A stretch of 61,569 nucleotides of DNA from Marilutibacter maris (GTDB lineage Bacteria > Pseudomonadota > Gammaproteobacteria > Xanthomonadales > Xanthomonadaceae). The translations under genes and the position numbers were made by a program. The stretch is taken from the NCBI RefSeq assembly GCF_006546735.2, contig NZ_VICD02000242.1, positions 1-61,569 on the forward strand, given 5' to 3'. The notes beneath the pieces are model-generated. The model made no database searches, was not told where the DNA came from, and saw nothing but the letters and a program-made list of their open reading frames with translations. This document shows, in pieces, positions 1 to 7,836 of the stretch (its first letter is position 1; each line of letters starts with the position of its first letter).

Positions 1-2
1 TG

Positions 3-107
3 ATCCGCCAGGCCGGGGTCGACGCGGTGCTGCGCCGGCTGCGCAGCGTCTACGAGGGCCGGCAGGCGGACGCCCCCGTGCCCGGCGCCATCGAAAGGAG
101 CCACTGA
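3..107 (+). CDS. C-terminal end of an unidentified protein, cut by the window edge
   Basis: An open frame runs from the window edge to a TGA three bases before the next gene and encodes the last 34 residues of a protein. The tail is basic and helical (VLRRLRSVYEG), which resembles the C-terminus of a glycosyltransferase, and the downstream genes are polysaccharide genes, so a glycosyltransferase is a reasonable guess. The fragment is too short to identify. A GAAAGGAG ribosome binding site for the next gene lies inside its end, so the two are probably co-transcribed. Confidence 0.5.
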   Translation: MRQAGVDAVLRRLRSVYEGRQADAPVPGAIERSH

Positions 108-110
108 GCG

Positions 111-2006
111 ATGTGCGGGATCGCCGGCATCGTCGCCGCCCAGGGGCGACCCGCGCCGTCGGCCGCACTCGGACGGCGGATGATCGATGTCATCCGCCAT
201 CGCGGTCCGGACGACAACGGCCTGCACTGCGACGGACAGGCGGTGCTGGGAATGAGCCGGTTGTCGATCATCGATGTCGCCGGCGGACACCAGCCCGCCT
301 ATGCCGCCCAGGACCGGGTCTGCATGGTGTTCAACGGCGAGATCTACAACTTCTGCGAGCTGCGCCGCGACTTCGAAAGGCAGGGCGCGCGCTTCCGTAC
401 CCGCGGCGAGGCCGAGGTGATCCTGCACGCCTACCTGCGCCACGGCGCCGACGCGATCGCGATGCTGGACGGCATGTTCGCCATCGCGATACGCGACCAG
501 CGCAGCAACGAACTGCTGCTCGCCCGCGACCGTTTCGGCGAGAAGCCGCTCTACTACGCCCATGGCCCGTTCGGACTGCTGTTCGGTTCCGAGCTCAAGT
601 CGCTGCTGCAGTCTCCCGACTGCCCGCGCGACATCGACCCCGACGCGCTGTCGGCCTACCTCGCCTACGGCTACGTGCCGTGCCCACTGAGCATCTTCGC
701 CGGCGTCAGCAAACTGCCGCCCGGTCACCTGCTGCGCTACCGCAACGGCGGCGTCGAGCTGCGCCGCTACTGGCGTCCCAGCCTGGCCACGCGCACCGCC
801 CTGGACGCGGGCGAGGCCGGCGAGAAGCTCGTCGAGCTGCTCGATCGCGCGGTCTCCAGCCGACTGGTCTCCGACGTGCCGTTCGGCGCCTTCCTCAGCG
901 GCGGACTGGACTCCAGCACGGTGGTCGCACTGATGACCCGCCACCTGAGCCGACCGGTCAAGACCTTCAGCATCGGCTTCAAGGAAGCCGCCTTCAACGA
1001 ACTGGCCGACGCGCGCCGGGTCGCGCGGCACCTGGGCACCGAGCACCATGAACTGGTGGTCGAACCCGACGCGGTCGCCCTGCTGGAACGCCTGGTCTGG
1101 CATTTCGACGAACCCTTCGCCGACTCCTCGGCGGTGCCGACGTTCCTGGTGTCGCAGCTGGCGCGGCAGCACGTGAAGATGGCCCTGACCGGCGATGGCG
1201 GCGACGAACTGTTCGGCGGTTACGACCGCTACCGCCGGCTGCTGGCGATGGAGCGGCTGGGACCGCTGCGCGCGCCGGCGGGTTCGGCGCTGCACCTGGC
1301 CGGCGCGATCCTGCCCGATCCGCTCGGCGGCCGTCTGCAACGGATCGGCGAGCGCCTGCGCCTGCCGTTCCGGCAACGTTACCTCAGCGCGGTGGCGCTG
1401 ATGCGCGCCGATACCGCGGCCGCGCTCAACCCCGCTGCCGGCGGCCCGGAGCACTATCGGCTGCCCATGCTCGACGCGCCCGGCGCCGATCTGGGCGCCG
1501 GCGGCTCGGCGCTGGACCGCGCGGTCGCGATGGACCTGCAGAGCTACCTGCCCGACGACATCCTGGTGAAGCTCGACCGGATGGCGATGGCCAACTCGCT
1601 GGAAGGGCGCTCGCCGTTCCTGCATCCGGAACTGGCCGAGTTCGCGCTGTCCCTGCCCGAGTCGCTGCGGGTATCCGGCGCCGACACCAAGGTGCTGCTG
1701 CGACGGGTCGCGTCGCGATGGCTGCCGCCGCCGGCGATCTCGAAACCCAAGCAGGGCTTCGCGGTACCGCTGGCGGACTGGTTCCGCGGACCGCTGCTGC
1801 CATTGGTCGCCGATACCCTGGCCAGTCGCGCATTCCGCGAACGCGGGCTGTGCGACCCGAAGGCCGCCCGGGCCCTGCTGGACGACCATGTCGCTGGCCG
1901 GGCCAACCGCGATCAGGCGTTGTGGCAGGTGACCTGCCTCGAACTGTGGGCCAGGCGGTTCCTGGACACGACGGCGCAGGAGGAGCCCTCATGCTGCTGC
2001 GCCTGA
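111..2006 (+). CDS. asnB: Asparagine synthase (glutamine-hydrolysing) family amidotransferase of the exopolysaccharide locus
   Basis: The 631-aa product begins MCGIAGI, so Cys2 becomes the N-terminal nucleophile of a class II glutamine amidotransferase domain (about residues 2-220). A synthetase domain follows with the PP-loop SGGLDSS at about residue 263, which activates a carboxylate with ATP. Members of this family next to polysaccharide genes (the exosortase-A-associated amidotransferase type) are thought to amidate sugar carboxylates rather than make free asparagine; that reading is inferred from context. The start is fixed by GAAAGGAG just upstream. The end overlaps the polymerase gene by 16 bp, so translation is probably coupled. 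Genuine biosynthetic AsnB is the alternative. Confidence 0.88.
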   Translation: MCGIAGIVAAQGRPAPSAALGRRMIDVIRHRGPDDNGLHCDGQAVLGMSRLSIIDVAGGHQPAYAAQDRVCMVFNGEIYNFCELRRDFERQGARFRTRGEAEVILHAYLRHGADAIAMLDGMFAIAIRDQRSNELLLARDRFGEKPLYYAHGPFGLLFGSELKSLLQSPDCPRDIDPDALSAYLAYGYVPCPLSIFAGVSKLPPGHLLRYRNGGVELRRYWRPSLATRTALDAGEAGEKLVELLDRAVSSRLVSDVPFGAFLSGGLDSSTVVALMTRHLSRPVKTFSIGFKEAAFNELADARRVARHLGTEHHELVVEPDAVALLERLVWHFDEPFADSSAVPTFLVSQLARQHVKMALTGDGGDELFGGYDRYRRLLAMERLGPLRAPAGSALHLAGAILPDPLGGRLQRIGERLRLPFRQRYLSAVALMRADTAAALNPAAGGPEHYRLPMLDAPGADLGAGGSALDRAVAMDLQSYLPDDILVKLDRMAMANSLEGRSPFLHPELAEFALSLPESLRVSGADTKVLLRRVASRWLPPPAISKPKQGFAVPLADWFRGPLLPLVADTLASRAFRERGLCDPKAARALLDDHVAGRANRDQALWQVTCLELWARRFLDTTAQEEPSCCCA

Positions 2007-3361
2007 CCCTTGCCCTCGCGATCGTGTTGATGCCGAACCTGCTGTACCTGAAGTTCGGCGCGGCGATCCCGGGCCTGAACCCGGCCAACCTGTTGCTGCT
2101 GCTCCTGGTCGGCGCATTGCTGCTGTCGGACCGCCGCCAGGCGCCGATCGCCCCGGGCGTCATGACGCCGCCGCTGCTGTTGTGGGTCGGGGCCCTGACG
2201 ATAGGCTTCGTCATATCGATCACGACCTCGCCGATGAGCTTCGTCGAGGACCTGACCTATCTGAAGAACCTGGTGTTCTTCCCGCTGCTGTATTTCGTCT
2301 ACCGCCGTTGCGGCCTCGACCTGCGCTGGACCCGCCGGCTGATATACCTGTCGATGGCGGTCGCGGTGGTGGCCGGGCTGGACGCGGCGATCGATGCGGC
2401 CTCCTTCGACATCAACCAGTACTCCGACGCGCAGCGCAGCGCGGGACCCTTCGGCGGCGTGAACGCGTCCAACCGCGCCGGCGTGTTCTACGCGATGTTC
2501 CTGCCGCTGCCGCTGGCGGTCGTCCTGTTCGGCCGGGGCCGACCGTGGCTGAGACTGGCGGCGCTGCTGGGATGCGCGATCCTGGCGATCGCGATCATGG
2601 CGACGTTCTCCCGCCAGGCCTACCTGATCGCGATGGTGATCTTCGCCCTGTTGCTGCTGCGACGCAGCGTGCTGCTGGCGGCGATGCTGGCACTGGTCAT
2701 GATTCCCTCGATCGCGCTGCTCCCGGACGCGGTCAACGAACGGATATCGGCGACCCAGCAGTACGACGCGGTCGGCGCGGTCCAGCTCGACAGCAGCACC
2801 GCCAGCCGCTTCGAGATCTGGTCGGGCGCGTGGAAGATGTGGCAGGACCACCCGGCCGGCGTGGGGATCAACCGCTTCCCGCACTACCTGGGCGACTACT
2901 CGCACACCTACGAGTCGCGCGATGCCCACAATGCCTTCGTGCTGATGCTCGCCGAGTGCGGCGTTCTGGGCGTGATCGCGATGCTCTGGCTGCTGTGGCG
3001 CCTGCTCAAGCTCGGCCTGACGCTGCGCGAGGTCGCGCTGCCGGACGACCACGAAACCCGCGCCCTCTACCTCGGCTTCCTGGGCGCCATCCTGGCCATG
3101 GCCCTGGGCAACGTCTACGGGACGCCCTTCTTCGACGGCCTGGTCATGGGCAACTTCTGGGCGCTGTGCGGTCTGGTCGAGCACTACGCCGCACTCAAGC
3201 TGGAAGCCGTGCAGGGGGCGCCCCCGGCGGAGGACGAGTTGCCGGAACGGCAGGCGATCGGCGCCTGCTTCCCGCTGTCGGCCCGAGCCATGCCAGGCCG
3301 CTACGCCTCCGACGGCCCCCCCGTCGAACCCCGGCTGCCGGGCCGGCGCGCGCCGCCATGA
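1991..3361 (+). CDS. O-antigen ligase / Wzy-like polysaccharide polymerase, inner membrane
   Basis: A 456-aa, strongly hydrophobic protein with about ten or more predicted membrane segments, beginning MLLRLTLALAIVLMPNLLYL. The large periplasmic loop carries the pattern of the Wzy_C/O-antigen-ligase family, including SRFEIWSGAWKMWQDHPAGV followed by HNAFVLMLAECG. Such proteins polymerise repeat units or ligate glycans at the periplasmic face. The ATG at 1991 is chosen because AGGAGGAGC lies eight bases upstream and the hydrophobic N-terminus starts there; the open frame extends further upstream but only as a shadow of the amidotransferase gene. Its stop overlaps the next ATG (ATGA). Polymerase versus ligase cannot be decided from sequence. 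Confidence 0.85.
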   Translation: MLLRLTLALAIVLMPNLLYLKFGAAIPGLNPANLLLLLLVGALLLSDRRQAPIAPGVMTPPLLLWVGALTIGFVISITTSPMSFVEDLTYLKNLVFFPLLYFVYRRCGLDLRWTRRLIYLSMAVAVVAGLDAAIDAASFDINQYSDAQRSAGPFGGVNASNRAGVFYAMFLPLPLAVVLFGRGRPWLRLAALLGCAILAIAIMATFSRQAYLIAMVIFALLLLRRSVLLAAMLALVMIPSIALLPDAVNERISATQQYDAVGAVQLDSSTASRFEIWSGAWKMWQDHPAGVGINRFPHYLGDYSHTYESRDAHNAFVLMLAECGVLGVIAMLWLLWRLLKLGLTLREVALPDDHETRALYLGFLGAILAMALGNVYGTPFFDGLVMGNFWALCGLVEHYAALKLEAVQGAPPAEDELPERQAIGACFPLSARAMPGRYASDGPPVEPRLPGRRAPP

Positions 3362-5016
3362 AACGCGCCCGCCTGCGCGCGACGCTGGCCGTGGCATGCC
3401 TGTGCTGCACATGCACGGCGGCAACGGCGGAAACCTTCCACGTCCGCGACGACGGCGGCGACGGCGACCAGTGCACCGGACTGGCGGACGCCCCCTACCC
3501 CGGCCACGGCCGCGCGCAGCCCTGTGCGTGGAGCCACCCGTTCATCGCCCTGCCGCCATCGGGTCCGGCGCGCATCCGCGGCGGCGACACCCTGCTGATC
3601 GGACCGGGCGCGTACCGCATCGGCCCCGGCGTTCCCGGCGCCGGCGCCTGCACCGGCGACGCGGCCCCCGCCTGCAGTCTGGGCCCTCCGCCCGATGGCC
3701 CCTCGCCGCAACGACCGACCCGGCTACTGGGCGCGCCTCCCGGCACCGCCTGCGACGCGCCTCCGCAGTTATGGGCCGGCACCGGCAACCGTGCGGTGAT
3801 CCGACTGGACGGCAGCGACAACATCGAGATCGGCTGCCTTGAAATCACCGACCGCAGCGCCTGCATCGTCGGCTATCCGCGCCGCGGCGATGGCGCACTC
3901 GAGGACCTGCGCTGCGGCAGCCCCGACGAACCCGGCAACGACTGGGGCCGCGACGGCATTCTCGCCCGCGACGCCGGCAACGTGACCCTGCGCGATGTCG
4001 ACATCCACGGCATGGCCGGCAACGGCATCCGCGCCGGGCGCCTGCGCGACTGGACCTTGCTGCGGGTGCGGCTGCATGCCAACGGCTGGGCCGGCTGGGA
4101 CGGCAATGTCGGCGACGCCTCCAATCCCGAATCGGGCAACCGCGGCGGCATCCGCTTCCGCGACAGCGAGATCTCCTGGAACGGCTGCGCCGAGCGCCAT
4201 CCCGACCGCGGCCTGACCGGCTGCTGGGCGCAGCAACAGGGCGGCTACGGCGACGGTCTGGGCACCGCGCGCAGCGGCGGCGACTGGCTGTTCGACAACG
4301 TGCGCGTGCACCACAACACCTCCGACGGCCTCGACCTGCTCTACCTGGACGGCAGCGGCAGTGTCACCCTGAGCCGGGTGCTGGCCTTCGCCAACGCCGG
4401 CAATCAGGTCAAGACCTCCGGACCGATGCGGATCGAGAATTCGATCCTGGACGGTTCCTGCGCCTATTTCGCCGACCTGCAGCGGGCATCGCCGACACGC
4501 GCGATCATGGCCGCCCGCGACCATTGCAGGGCGATGGGCAACACCCTGTCGGTCTCCTTCACCGGCGATTCGCAGGCGCTGATCCGCAACAACACGATCT
4601 CCGGCCAGGGCGACTGCCTGCTGGTGACCACCGGCGGCACATCCGGCGCGCGCGCGCAGGTCCGGAACAATCTGCTGGTCGGCGCGGCGCAGTGGCAGCC
4701 GGGTGATACCGCGGCGGGGGACACCACCTGCGCCCACTACGCCGTCGACGGCGACGCGACGGTGACGTTCGAGCGCAATCTGTTCTGGCGGGTGAAACCA
4801 GGACGCTGCCCGGACGGCAACCGCTGCGACCGCCCGCCGCATCTGCTCGATTCCGGCGACGAGGCGCGACGCTGGGCGCCGGCCGCGGGCAGTCCGCTGA
4901 TAGACGGCGGAATCCGCCTGGAAGGCCTGGACCGCGACTACTTCGGCAGGTCCCGCGACGGCCGCCCGGACATCGGCGCGATCGAAGCGGGGACGGACCA
5001 GGCCGCCAGCGACTGA
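3358..5016 (+). CDS. Exported right-handed parallel beta-helix protein (paralogue of 7837-10515)
   Basis: A 552-aa protein with a signal peptide (basic start, hydrophobic core, likely cleavage near TAATA/ETF) followed by repeats typical of right-handed beta-helix proteins: IEIGCLEITD, VTLRDVDIHGMAGNGI, HHNTSDGLDLLYLDG, NNTISGQGD. Enzymes with this fold cleave, epimerise or bind polysaccharides, so periplasmic or extracellular processing of the local exopolysaccharide is plausible, but I see no recognisable catalytic signature. The start codon overlaps the polymerase stop and has no clear Shine-Dalgarno site, so it is probably translated by coupling. It ends soon after the helix, unlike its paralogue, which carries extra Ig-like domains. 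Confidence 0.8.
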   Translation: MKRARLRATLAVACLCCTCTAATAETFHVRDDGGDGDQCTGLADAPYPGHGRAQPCAWSHPFIALPPSGPARIRGGDTLLIGPGAYRIGPGVPGAGACTGDAAPACSLGPPPDGPSPQRPTRLLGAPPGTACDAPPQLWAGTGNRAVIRLDGSDNIEIGCLEITDRSACIVGYPRRGDGALEDLRCGSPDEPGNDWGRDGILARDAGNVTLRDVDIHGMAGNGIRAGRLRDWTLLRVRLHANGWAGWDGNVGDASNPESGNRGGIRFRDSEISWNGCAERHPDRGLTGCWAQQQGGYGDGLGTARSGGDWLFDNVRVHHNTSDGLDLLYLDGSGSVTLSRVLAFANAGNQVKTSGPMRIENSILDGSCAYFADLQRASPTRAIMAARDHCRAMGNTLSVSFTGDSQALIRNNTISGQGDCLLVTTGGTSGARAQVRNNLLVGAAQWQPGDTAAGDTTCAHYAVDGDATVTFERNLFWRVKPGRCPDGNRCDRPPHLLDSGDEARRWAPAAGSPLIDGGIRLEGLDRDYFGRSRDGRPDIGAIEAGTDQAASD

Positions 5017-5025
5017 ACGCCCCCC

Positions 5026-5811
5026 TCACTCCCCGTCGGAGCCGCGCCAGGCCCGCACGCGGTAGTGGGCCAGTCCGACCAGCTCATGCACCGCCGCTTC
5101 GGTCTTCTCCAGCGCACTGCTGCCCGGCACCAGCGACCCGGGCAGTCCGAACGGCAGTTGCCGGCGGTCGGTCGCCAGCGGGCACACCTGGAAGCCTGCG
5201 CGGGTCAATGCGAAGCGCGCCCGCGGCATATGCATCGCCGAGGTCACCAGCACCACCCGCGGCGGCAGCGCCGGCCGTTGGCGGCGCAGACCCTGGGCGT
5301 TCTCCCAGGTCGTGCTCGACCCCGCCTCCATCCTCAGCGCGGCGGTGTCGACGCCCAGGCGCTGTGCATAGGCGGCCATCAGCGACGCGGTCGCGACCGT
5401 GTCGCCGTCGGGCGTGGCGCCAAGCCCGGGCTGCGGTCCGCCCGACATCACCAGCACGCGACCGGGACCCGCGGACCACCAGGCGACACCGGCTTCGACA
5501 CGGCGCCGACTGCTCAGGCTCAGTACCCGGAAGTCGCCGGCATCGACGGGCGTGTCGTCGATCGCGCCGGCCAGGACCACGGCGACGTCGACCTCACCGT
5601 CGCCGCAGCCTGCCCCGGAGACGGGTACCGGTTTCTCCAGCATCGCCACCAGCAGGTTGGCGACCATCGGCGTCATCGCCAGCACCGCCAACACCGCCGC
5701 CATCGCGCAGGCCCACGACAGCGCGCGGGCGCGCCGTCCCCGCGAACGCGCGCACAGGCAGACGCCGACCAGGGCCAGCAACAACCAGCTCAACGGCGAC
5801 AGAATCCACAT
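5026..5811 (-). CDS. YdcF/ElyC-type DUF218 membrane protein
   Basis: A 261-aa protein with two N-terminal membrane helices (about residues 5-22 and 34-55) followed by the DUF218 Rossmann-like domain: VAVVLAGAIDD, VLVMSGG, SSTTWENAQ. In the family, ElyC and SanA are linked to envelope polysaccharide and undecaprenyl-carrier metabolism, although the reaction is not settled. The gene lies 34 bp downstream of the flippase on the same strand, so the two form an operon. Its 3-prime end faces the beta-helix gene with 9 bp between the stops. Confidence 0.82.
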   Translation of the reverse strand: MWILSPLSWLLLALVGVCLCARSRGRRARALSWACAMAAVLAVLAMTPMVANLLVAMLEKPVPVSGAGCGDGEVDVAVVLAGAIDDTPVDAGDFRVLSLSSRRRVEAGVAWWSAGPGRVLVMSGGPQPGLGATPDGDTVATASLMAAYAQRLGVDTAALRMEAGSSTTWENAQGLRRQRPALPPRVVLVTSAMHMPRARFALTRAGFQVCPLATDRRQLPFGLPGSLVPGSSALEKTEAAVHELVGLAHYRVRAWRGSDGE

Positions 5812-5845
5812 GCGGCGATCGCCCCCGGTATCGAAGGAGCCCGGG

Positions 5846-7321
5846 TCAGGCCAGACCCAGGGACTTGAACCTGAATACCGCCTCGCGCAGCTTCCTGTCC
5901 AGCGCCAGCACCGGCAACAGATAGAACAAGCCCCACGCCACGCCGCCGGCGATCACCTGCCTCAGCGGCGCGTCACCCAGCAGATCCCGCGCGAAGCCGG
6001 CCGCCGCGATGAACATGGCCGCCGCCCCCAGCGCGACCAGCAGGCGCCTGCGCTCCGGGAACTGCAGCAGCTCGCGCGGACAGAACACGCACCGCGAGGT
6101 CGCCAGCATCAGGTAGCTCGCGACGGTGGCATAGACCGAGCCCATCACCCCGAAACGCGGAATCCAGACCAGGTTGAGCAGGATGTTGACGGCGGTCGCC
6201 GCGAGGGTCAGCAGCATCACCGTCTTGGTCCGCTTCTTGAGCAGCAGCCCGTAGCCGCTGACATCGAGCATCGGCAACAGCGCGAACAGCGCCCCCAGCC
6301 ACATGAACACCGGTCCGGACGCGCGCTTGCTCGGCCCGGTCATCACTTCCAGCACATCGGCGCCCACCACCCATATCGCCGCCCCCACGCCGATCGAAAC
6401 GTAGGTGACCGGCAGCAGGACCCGCAGCTTCAGCGCCCTGACCTCATCCGCGCCCGAGGTGCCGTGCACACGATTGGCGACCGGGTTGAACGCGCCCCAC
6501 AGCGGATCGCTCATGATCACCGACACCTGCATCGCCAGCGCGCTGCCGATCGTGTAGACGCCGACCGAGGCGTAGTCGCCGAGCATGCCCTTGAGCATGA
6601 TCCGGTCGATCGAGACCAGCATCATGCCGACCATCTCGTTCACCACCAGCGGCAGGCTGTAGGCGAGCGACGCCCGGTACGCGGACACGTCCAGCGATCC
6701 GCGCGAGAACGACAGGTTGCGGAACACCCACCACGCGTAGCCCGCCGCCAGCAGCAGCGCGGCGGCGATCTTGCCGGCATAGACCGACATCGCGCTGCGC
6801 TGGATCCAGTAGACGAACGACAGGATCAGCACCAGTTCTACCCATCGCCACGAGACCCGGCTGGCATTGAGCAGCCCCGAGCGCTCGCTGACCCGCAGGG
6901 TCATCTCGACGTGGCTGATGAACACCAGCAGCGGCATCAGCACCAGCGCGCCCCAGAACACCGGCGACACCTTGACTCCGCCGAAGCCCACCACGCCCAT
7001 CGCGACCAGGGCCAGTGCGCCCCACAACAGCAGGGACACCACCATCGGCACCAGCACCAGGTTGGTCGCGAAGTGCCGCAGCCGCGCCTCGTCGCCGCCG
7101 AACGGATACAGGCGCAGGATCGCGTGCTGTCCGCCGAGCTTGACCACGGCGATGGCCAGCATCAGCCAGGTATCGAAGTAGCCCAGTATTCCGTACTGGG
7201 TGTTGTCGAGCATGCGGGTGAGTGCCGGGAACGACACGAACCCGGCGGCCATGATCAGGACCGTCGCGCTGGAATAGCGCAGGTAGTGCCGGCCCAGGCT
7301 GACGTTCGCCTGCGCGCCCAT
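5846..7321 (-). CDS. Polysaccharide flippase (Wzx/MATE-like), inner membrane
   Basis: A 491-aa protein with about 12-14 hydrophobic segments and the usual start of oligosaccharide flippases (RYSSATVLIMAAGFVSFPAL), including a PALTR-like turn. Flippases of this type move undecaprenyl-diphosphate-linked repeat units to the periplasm, where the polymerase at 1991 and the beta-helix proteins would act. It is the first gene of a two-gene minus-strand unit with the YdcF-type gene, divergent from the large beta-helix gene. The start is preceded closely by a G-rich GGGGGC stretch. Confidence 0.87.
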   Translation of the reverse strand: MGAQANVSLGRHYLRYSSATVLIMAAGFVSFPALTRMLDNTQYGILGYFDTWLMLAIAVVKLGGQHAILRLYPFGGDEARLRHFATNLVLVPMVVSLLLWGALALVAMGVVGFGGVKVSPVFWGALVLMPLLVFISHVEMTLRVSERSGLLNASRVSWRWVELVLILSFVYWIQRSAMSVYAGKIAAALLLAAGYAWWVFRNLSFSRGSLDVSAYRASLAYSLPLVVNEMVGMMLVSIDRIMLKGMLGDYASVGVYTIGSALAMQVSVIMSDPLWGAFNPVANRVHGTSGADEVRALKLRVLLPVTYVSIGVGAAIWVVGADVLEVMTGPSKRASGPVFMWLGALFALLPMLDVSGYGLLLKKRTKTVMLLTLAATAVNILLNLVWIPRFGVMGSVYATVASYLMLATSRCVFCPRELLQFPERRRLLVALGAAAMFIAAAGFARDLLGDAPLRQVIAGGVAWGLFYLLPVLALDRKLREAVFRFKSLGLA

Positions 7322-7836
7322 CTAGCCCCCGCCGGCGCCCGGTGACACGCGGCCCGACCGGGGCGTCCGCTCGGGGGCGGTCCCCCTGCAACGTCGTCGC
7401 ATTTCCATGGCCCTTGCGCTGGTGGTGACTGCGGCGCTCGAGGGCGCCATCGCTGACGGCGGGACCGCCTCCATGCCGCCACGGAGGCACCGCGCAAATC
7501 CGCGCAACGGCCCGCGCCACCCCTTCTAACGCGACCGGCATCACGGCGAGGACAACGGCGCCGTCGCGGATTCGGCCGAGCCCCCGGGCCGCGTCGAGAC
7601 CTCACCTCGCCTGTTCATCCGGCCCTGTCGGAAGCGACGGCTTGCTGTTGTGTGAATCAAACCCCCGTCGCCCTAAGTCTATGACGCAGTTCCGTTTTTT
7701 GTCGCTGTTTGCGCGACGCAGTGCACAAAAGGCCCGCCGGTGCGCCCCTAGCATCGCTTCCGGCTTCGGGGAGGCCGCTTCTTCCACTTGCAGTCTCAGT
7801 GAATGGCGTCTTTGGCGTCGGAGTTTGTTGAAAAAA
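7322..7836. promoter_or_regulatory. 515-bp divergent intergenic region between the flippase and the large beta-helix gene
   Basis: No convincing gene is present. The right half (from about 7640) is clearly less GC-rich than the coding sequence and is followed by AAAAAAATG at the start of the beta-helix gene, so promoter and leader elements for that gene should lie here. The open frame continues in phase back to 7642, but the upstream part lacks a signal-peptide character. I looked for a sigma-54 TGGCA-N7-TTGC element, expected for some exosortase-type loci, and did not find a convincing one. Confidence 0.45.

Noticed and set aside
5399-7345. A 648-codon plus-strand frame opposite the YdcF-type and flippase genes
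   Set aside because: Antisense shadow with repetitive polar composition; the minus strand encodes obvious membrane proteins.
7322-7836. A sigma-54 promoter for the beta-helix gene
   Set aside because: Expected from some exosortase-type loci, but no GG-N10-GC element with acceptable flanks was found.
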